Positions 60,567 to 64,000 of a DNA stretch of 64,000 nt are shown here, piece by piece. The first letter of the stretch is position 1. Each line of letters opens with the position of its first letter. Source of the DNA: Polyodon spathula (lineage: Eukaryota > Chordata > Actinopteri > Acipenseriformes > Polyodontidae). The DNA lies in contig NC_054547.1 of the NCBI RefSeq assembly GCF_017654505.1, positions 25,517,475 through 25,581,474 on the forward strand, read 5' to 3'. The notes under the pieces are model-generated. The model was not told where the DNA came from and did no database searches. It saw only the letters and a list, made by a program, of their open reading frames with translations. The position numbers and the translations under genes are program-made.

Positions 60567-62048
60567 CACTGAACAAAAATCTAATTGCAACATGTGAAGT
60601 GTTGGTTCCATGTTTCATGAGCTGAAATAAAATATCCCAGACATTTTCCATATGCACAAAAAGCTTATTTCCCTCAAATTTTGTGCACACATTTGTTTAC
60701 ATCCCTGTTAGTGAGCATTTCTCCTTTGCCAAGATAATACATCCACCTGACAGGTGTGGCATATCAAGAAGCTAATTAAACAGCATGATAATTACACAGG
60801 TACACCTTGTGCTGGGGACAATAAAAAGCCACTCTAAAATGTGCAGTTTTGTCACACAACACAATTCTACAGATGTCTCAAGTTTTGAGGCAGCGTGCAA
60901 TTAGCATGCTGACTGCAGGAATGTCCACCAGAGCTGTTGCCAGAGAATTGAATGTTGATTTCTCTACAATAAGCCACCTCCAACGTCAATTTAGAGAATT
61001 TGGCAGTATGTCCAACCGGCCTCAGAACCGCAGACCACGTGTAACCGTGTAACCACGTCACCTCCACATCCGGCTTCTTCACCTGAAGGATCGTCTGAGA
61101 CCAGCCACTCGGACAGCTGATGAAACTGTGGGTTTGCACAACTGAAGAATTTCTGCACAAACTGTCAGAAACCGTCTCAGGGAAGCTCATCTGCGTGCTC
61201 ATCATCCTCACCAGGGTCTTGACCTGACTGCAGTTCGGCGTCATAACCGACTTAAGTGGGCAAATGCTCACCTTCGATGGCCACTGGCTCGCTGAAGAAG
61301 TGTGCTCTTCACAGATGAATCCTGGTTTCCACTGTACCAGGAAGATGACAGACAGCTTTTATGGCGTCATGTGGGCTAGTGGTTTGCTGATGTCAGCGTT
61401 CTGAATGGTGGCGGTGAGGTTATGGTATGGGCAGGCATAATGAACACAATTGCTTTTTACCGATGGCAATTTGAATGCAATTTGAATTGAGATACTGTGA
61501 CGAGATTCTGAGGCCCATTGTCGTGCCATTCATCCACCACCATCACGTCATTTTTCAGCATGATAATGCATGGCCCCATGTCGCAAGGATCTGTACACAA
61601 TTCTTGGAAGCTGAAAATGTCCCTGTTTTTCCATGGCCTGCATACTCACCAGACATGTTTGGGATGCTCTGGATTGACATGTATGACAGCGTGTTCCAGT
61701 TCCCGCCAATATCCAGCAACTTCGCACAGCCATTGAAGAGGAGTGTGGCAACATTCCACAGGCCACAATCAACAGCCTGATCAACTCTATGCGAAGGAGA
61801 TGTGTCGCGCTGCATGAGGCAAATAGCGGTCACTACAGATATTGACTGGTTTTCTGATCCATCCATCCCTCTTTCTTTTTTTTTAAGGTGTCTGTGACCA
61901 ACAGATGCATATCTGTATTCCCAGTCATGTGAAATCCATAGATTAGGGCCTAATGAATTTATTTCAATTAACTGATTTCCTTATATGAACTGTAACTCAG
62001 TAAAATCTTTGAAATTATTGCATGTTGCGTTTATATTTTTGTTCAGTG
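60567..62048 (+). mobile_element. Tc1-type transposon, CACTGAACAAAAAT family, decayed
   Basis: The left end CACTGAACAAAAATCTAATT and the right end, whose complement is CACTGAACAAAAATATAAAC, are flanked by TA on both sides (60565-60566, 62049-62050). The inverted repeats extend inward (TTGCAACATG... and GCATGTTGCG). Length 1482 bp, near that of a full element. Confidence 0.9.
60873..61850 (+). pseudogene. Tc1-type transposase, disrupted
   Basis: It opens MSQVLRQRAISMLTAGMSTR with an HTH (AVARELNVDFSTISHLQRQF) and a basic hinge, then meets a stop at 61050. Further on, HLRAHHPHQGLDLTAVRRHN, VLFTDESWFPLY (first catalytic Asp) and a later segment HDNAWPHVARI (second Asp) and WPAYSPDM appear in shifted frames. 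The DLNPIE-like Glu motif is replaced by degraded sequence. Confidence 0.85.
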
Positions 62049-63389
62049 TAGTTTCTACAATGTTGCGTGTTTATGCTACTACTTTTACAGAGTTAGCTTT
62101 TTTCTATTGATGCTTTTGTTAAGCTGTAGTGATAACATTTGAATACATGTTAGATAAGATGTACTGGAATGACTTTGTTAGCTCCATGTCCTTTTGAAGT
62201 GTTATAAACCCCCCTGCAGTGTTTATAAGAAACTTATTACTTTACTATTGCTGTACCCTGTGTTGTCAATATGGCAGCAATTATTTTCAACAAACTGTAT
62301 TCCCAGTTGTTTAGATTTTTTTTTTTTTTTATTCATAGGTAAATCAACTAGTGAATTTATTTTATTTTTTTCTCTGGAACGTTCGCTAGGAGAAAAATGA
62401 TTTTTCTTTTAAATATCTTAATGTGTCCAGTTTACGCTCCCTCCTGCAACGATGCTGCTGCGCTGATTGAAATGAGTATTGTGGGAACAGAAAACCAGAA
62501 TTGTTGTAGAAGGGAGCATGATCTGGCTACACTGTGATCCTTAGCGATTTATGTTGTGTAAATAATGTGTTTAAAAACAACGCTGCAATACGGGTAACAA
62601 GGGACACAGAAAGGTAACATAGTGCATTTCTCATAAACTTTGCAGGCTGTTCTGATGCTTTACAGAACCAACTTTGAATTAAAAAGCTAACAGAGTGATC
62701 CTTTCCATATCATTTGCCTAAGTCTGTAGTGTACCATGTGTTTTATGTGGTGCCAAACTATGCCTGGTTCATTTGCTTTAAACCTTTCACCATACGACAA
62801 GCTACCATTGTATGAAGCCATTTGATATTGTATAAAAGCTGTCAGAAACAGGCTTTTTCAGCAAATGCAGATTCTTAATACTGTATATTCTTCTAAATCC
62901 CCATTGTTTTTACTCCAAAAGCATCAACAGTAGACCTCCTCAATGGCTTGCCACAAAACGGACATTTTTGTATCAAACTAGGGTAGAGGTTTCCGAACAT
63001 TTCAAAGTGCTACAGTATGCTCTTCAAGTTAAACTTCATAGTGATTAGAAACCTTTACATCAGACAAGTGATGAGTCACAAGCCAGTTCATATACAGCTC
63101 AGAGTGCATGCAGTTAGTGCATTGTATTTTTTGTACGGTCATAGAGGCAGGAGTGCTGTATTATGTAACACATTTTAATAATGGCCAGAAATGTGTATGA
63201 ATTACAATAACATGTCACAGGTTCAAAATTCAGGCGGAACACCACAGAATTAATCGAAATTCTCTTTATGTTTTTGTTCTAGCATTTTACATAAATAACG
63301 GCATGAGAAACTATGAAAGAAGAATTAAGGGGACTTGATCGAAGTCTTTAAAATCTGTAAATAAGTTGACAAAGTTAACCCTAACTAAT
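62049..63389. other. No gene or repeat recognised
   Basis: AT-rich intronic sequence with a poly(T) tract near 62318-62330. Confidence 0.55.
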
Positions 63390-63632
63390 TACTTTAAGTG
63401 CTCCACAGAAACCAGGACCAGAGGACACAGTTGAAAATTAAGTGGCAATGGACTTAGGGTAGAGGGTAGGAGACACCGTCAAATAAAGAGTGGTGAAGGG
63501 TGGAATGGCTCACCTAATCATGTTGTTGAGGCAGAATCACTGGGATCCAGAATGACAAAGTTTCGAGATCTATCAGCTACTAAGGAACGGACAAGCATAG
63601 ATGAGCTGAATGGCCTTGTTCGTAAATTTTGT
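63390..63632 (+). mobile_element. 3' end of a CR1/Rex-like LINE
   Basis: Decayed coding strings fit the C-terminus of a non-LTR RT: ACCAGGACCAGAGGACACAG, GGTAGGAGACACCG, AGAGTGGTGAAGGGTGGAAT, then CATGTTGTTGAGGCAGAATC and GAGCTGAATGGCCTTGTTCG. The phrases correspond to a VVxVWNxLxxHVVEAxSL-type tail followed by the widespread GCTGAATGGCCT ending. Clade not certain. Confidence 0.6.
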
Positions 63633-64000
63633 TCATATACAATTTAATCAACTGTTTTCAGCCAAGCCTGAGTACTGTATTTGAGGTAGTTGTAATTGCA
63701 AGAATAGAATGAAAACATTCATTTTGTTGAATAAAGCCTAGCCCACGCGAAGCAGACTAAATTGTACCAGCCATGAATAAATCATTAGGAATGTTTTGAA
63801 CATTCCTTTTGCATCTTTATGTTAATATCATTTGAAGGAATTGCAGAACCATTCTGACTCGACATGCACAGTATTTACAAACACAGCTATGCTGGCTTTG
63901 TATTGGAGGTAAGCGATCTCTTTATTCTCATCAAAGAATCATATTTCCTAATTTACTGTGGACTGTCGGGTTTATGTGTTCTGAAAGGTTAAAAAAAATG

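Larger units (their letters stand above)
56082..64000 (+). other. ARHGEF4: Start of the next ARHGEF4 intron, repeat-rich
   Basis: No downstream exon (the expected acidic linker or SH3 coding sequence) is visible before the window ends. The stretch holds a hAT MITE, a CCTAT array with SINE-like flanks, two decayed Tc1 elements and a CR1/Rex-like tail, each listed separately. The remainder looks like ordinary AT-rich intron. Confidence 0.7.

Overview
The window is nuclear DNA from a vertebrate, most likely a ray-finned fish. It has very long introns, GT-AG splice signals, abundant Tc1-type transposons, a Neptune-like Penelope element, L2- and CR1/Rex-like LINE tails, piggyBac, Harbinger and hAT MITEs, several solo LTRs and many microsatellites. 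The repeat mix recalls a non-teleost fish such as a sturgeon or paddlefish, but that is inference. There are no bacterial features, operons, CRISPR arrays or recognisable tRNA/rRNA genes.

One host gene is supported: a plus-strand Rho guanine-nucleotide exchange factor of the ASEF family, best called ARHGEF4. A giant phase 0-0 exon (46631-51175, 1515 codons) is followed by a 97-codon exon (54486-54776) and a 130-nt exon (55952-56081) carrying the family signature HSFSQSTPIGLDCLGW. The SH3, DH and PH exons must lie beyond position 64000. Two candidate alternative first coding exons fit the same reading phase: 9687-9725 (MLSVMYFLRSFFQ, about 37 kb upstream) and 43876-43896 (MGAVLSW, a possible N-myristoylation start, 2.7 kb upstream).

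The rest is intron or flank full of mobile DNA. 1-9.7 kb: a compound inverted repeat with a purine/pyrimidine minisatellite (3.6-4.9 kb), a Harbinger MITE with TTA target duplication, and a larger terminal-inverted-repeat element containing a long hairpin. 11-17.7 kb: LTR-like repeats and an L2 tail. 18.5-22.7 kb: a nest in which a decayed Penelope-like element (RT, Cys-rich region, GIY-YIG domain and a hammerhead-like motif) is split by a Tc1 transposon and lies beside a second, shrunken Tc1 that keeps only its DNA-binding domain. 22.9-30.2 kb: piggyBac MITE, large microsatellites, solo LTRs and a Tc1 MITE. 32.8-35.4 kb: a decayed non-LTR retrotransposon with a restriction-like endonuclease. 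36-46 kb: another LTR with a striking hairpin, a 25-base G run, an AT-rich repeat and a SINE-like repeat. 56-64 kb: hAT MITE, SINE-like repeats around a CCTAT array, two decayed Tc1 elements and a CR1/Rex-like tail.

All calls come from reading the sequence by eye; no database or folding program was used.
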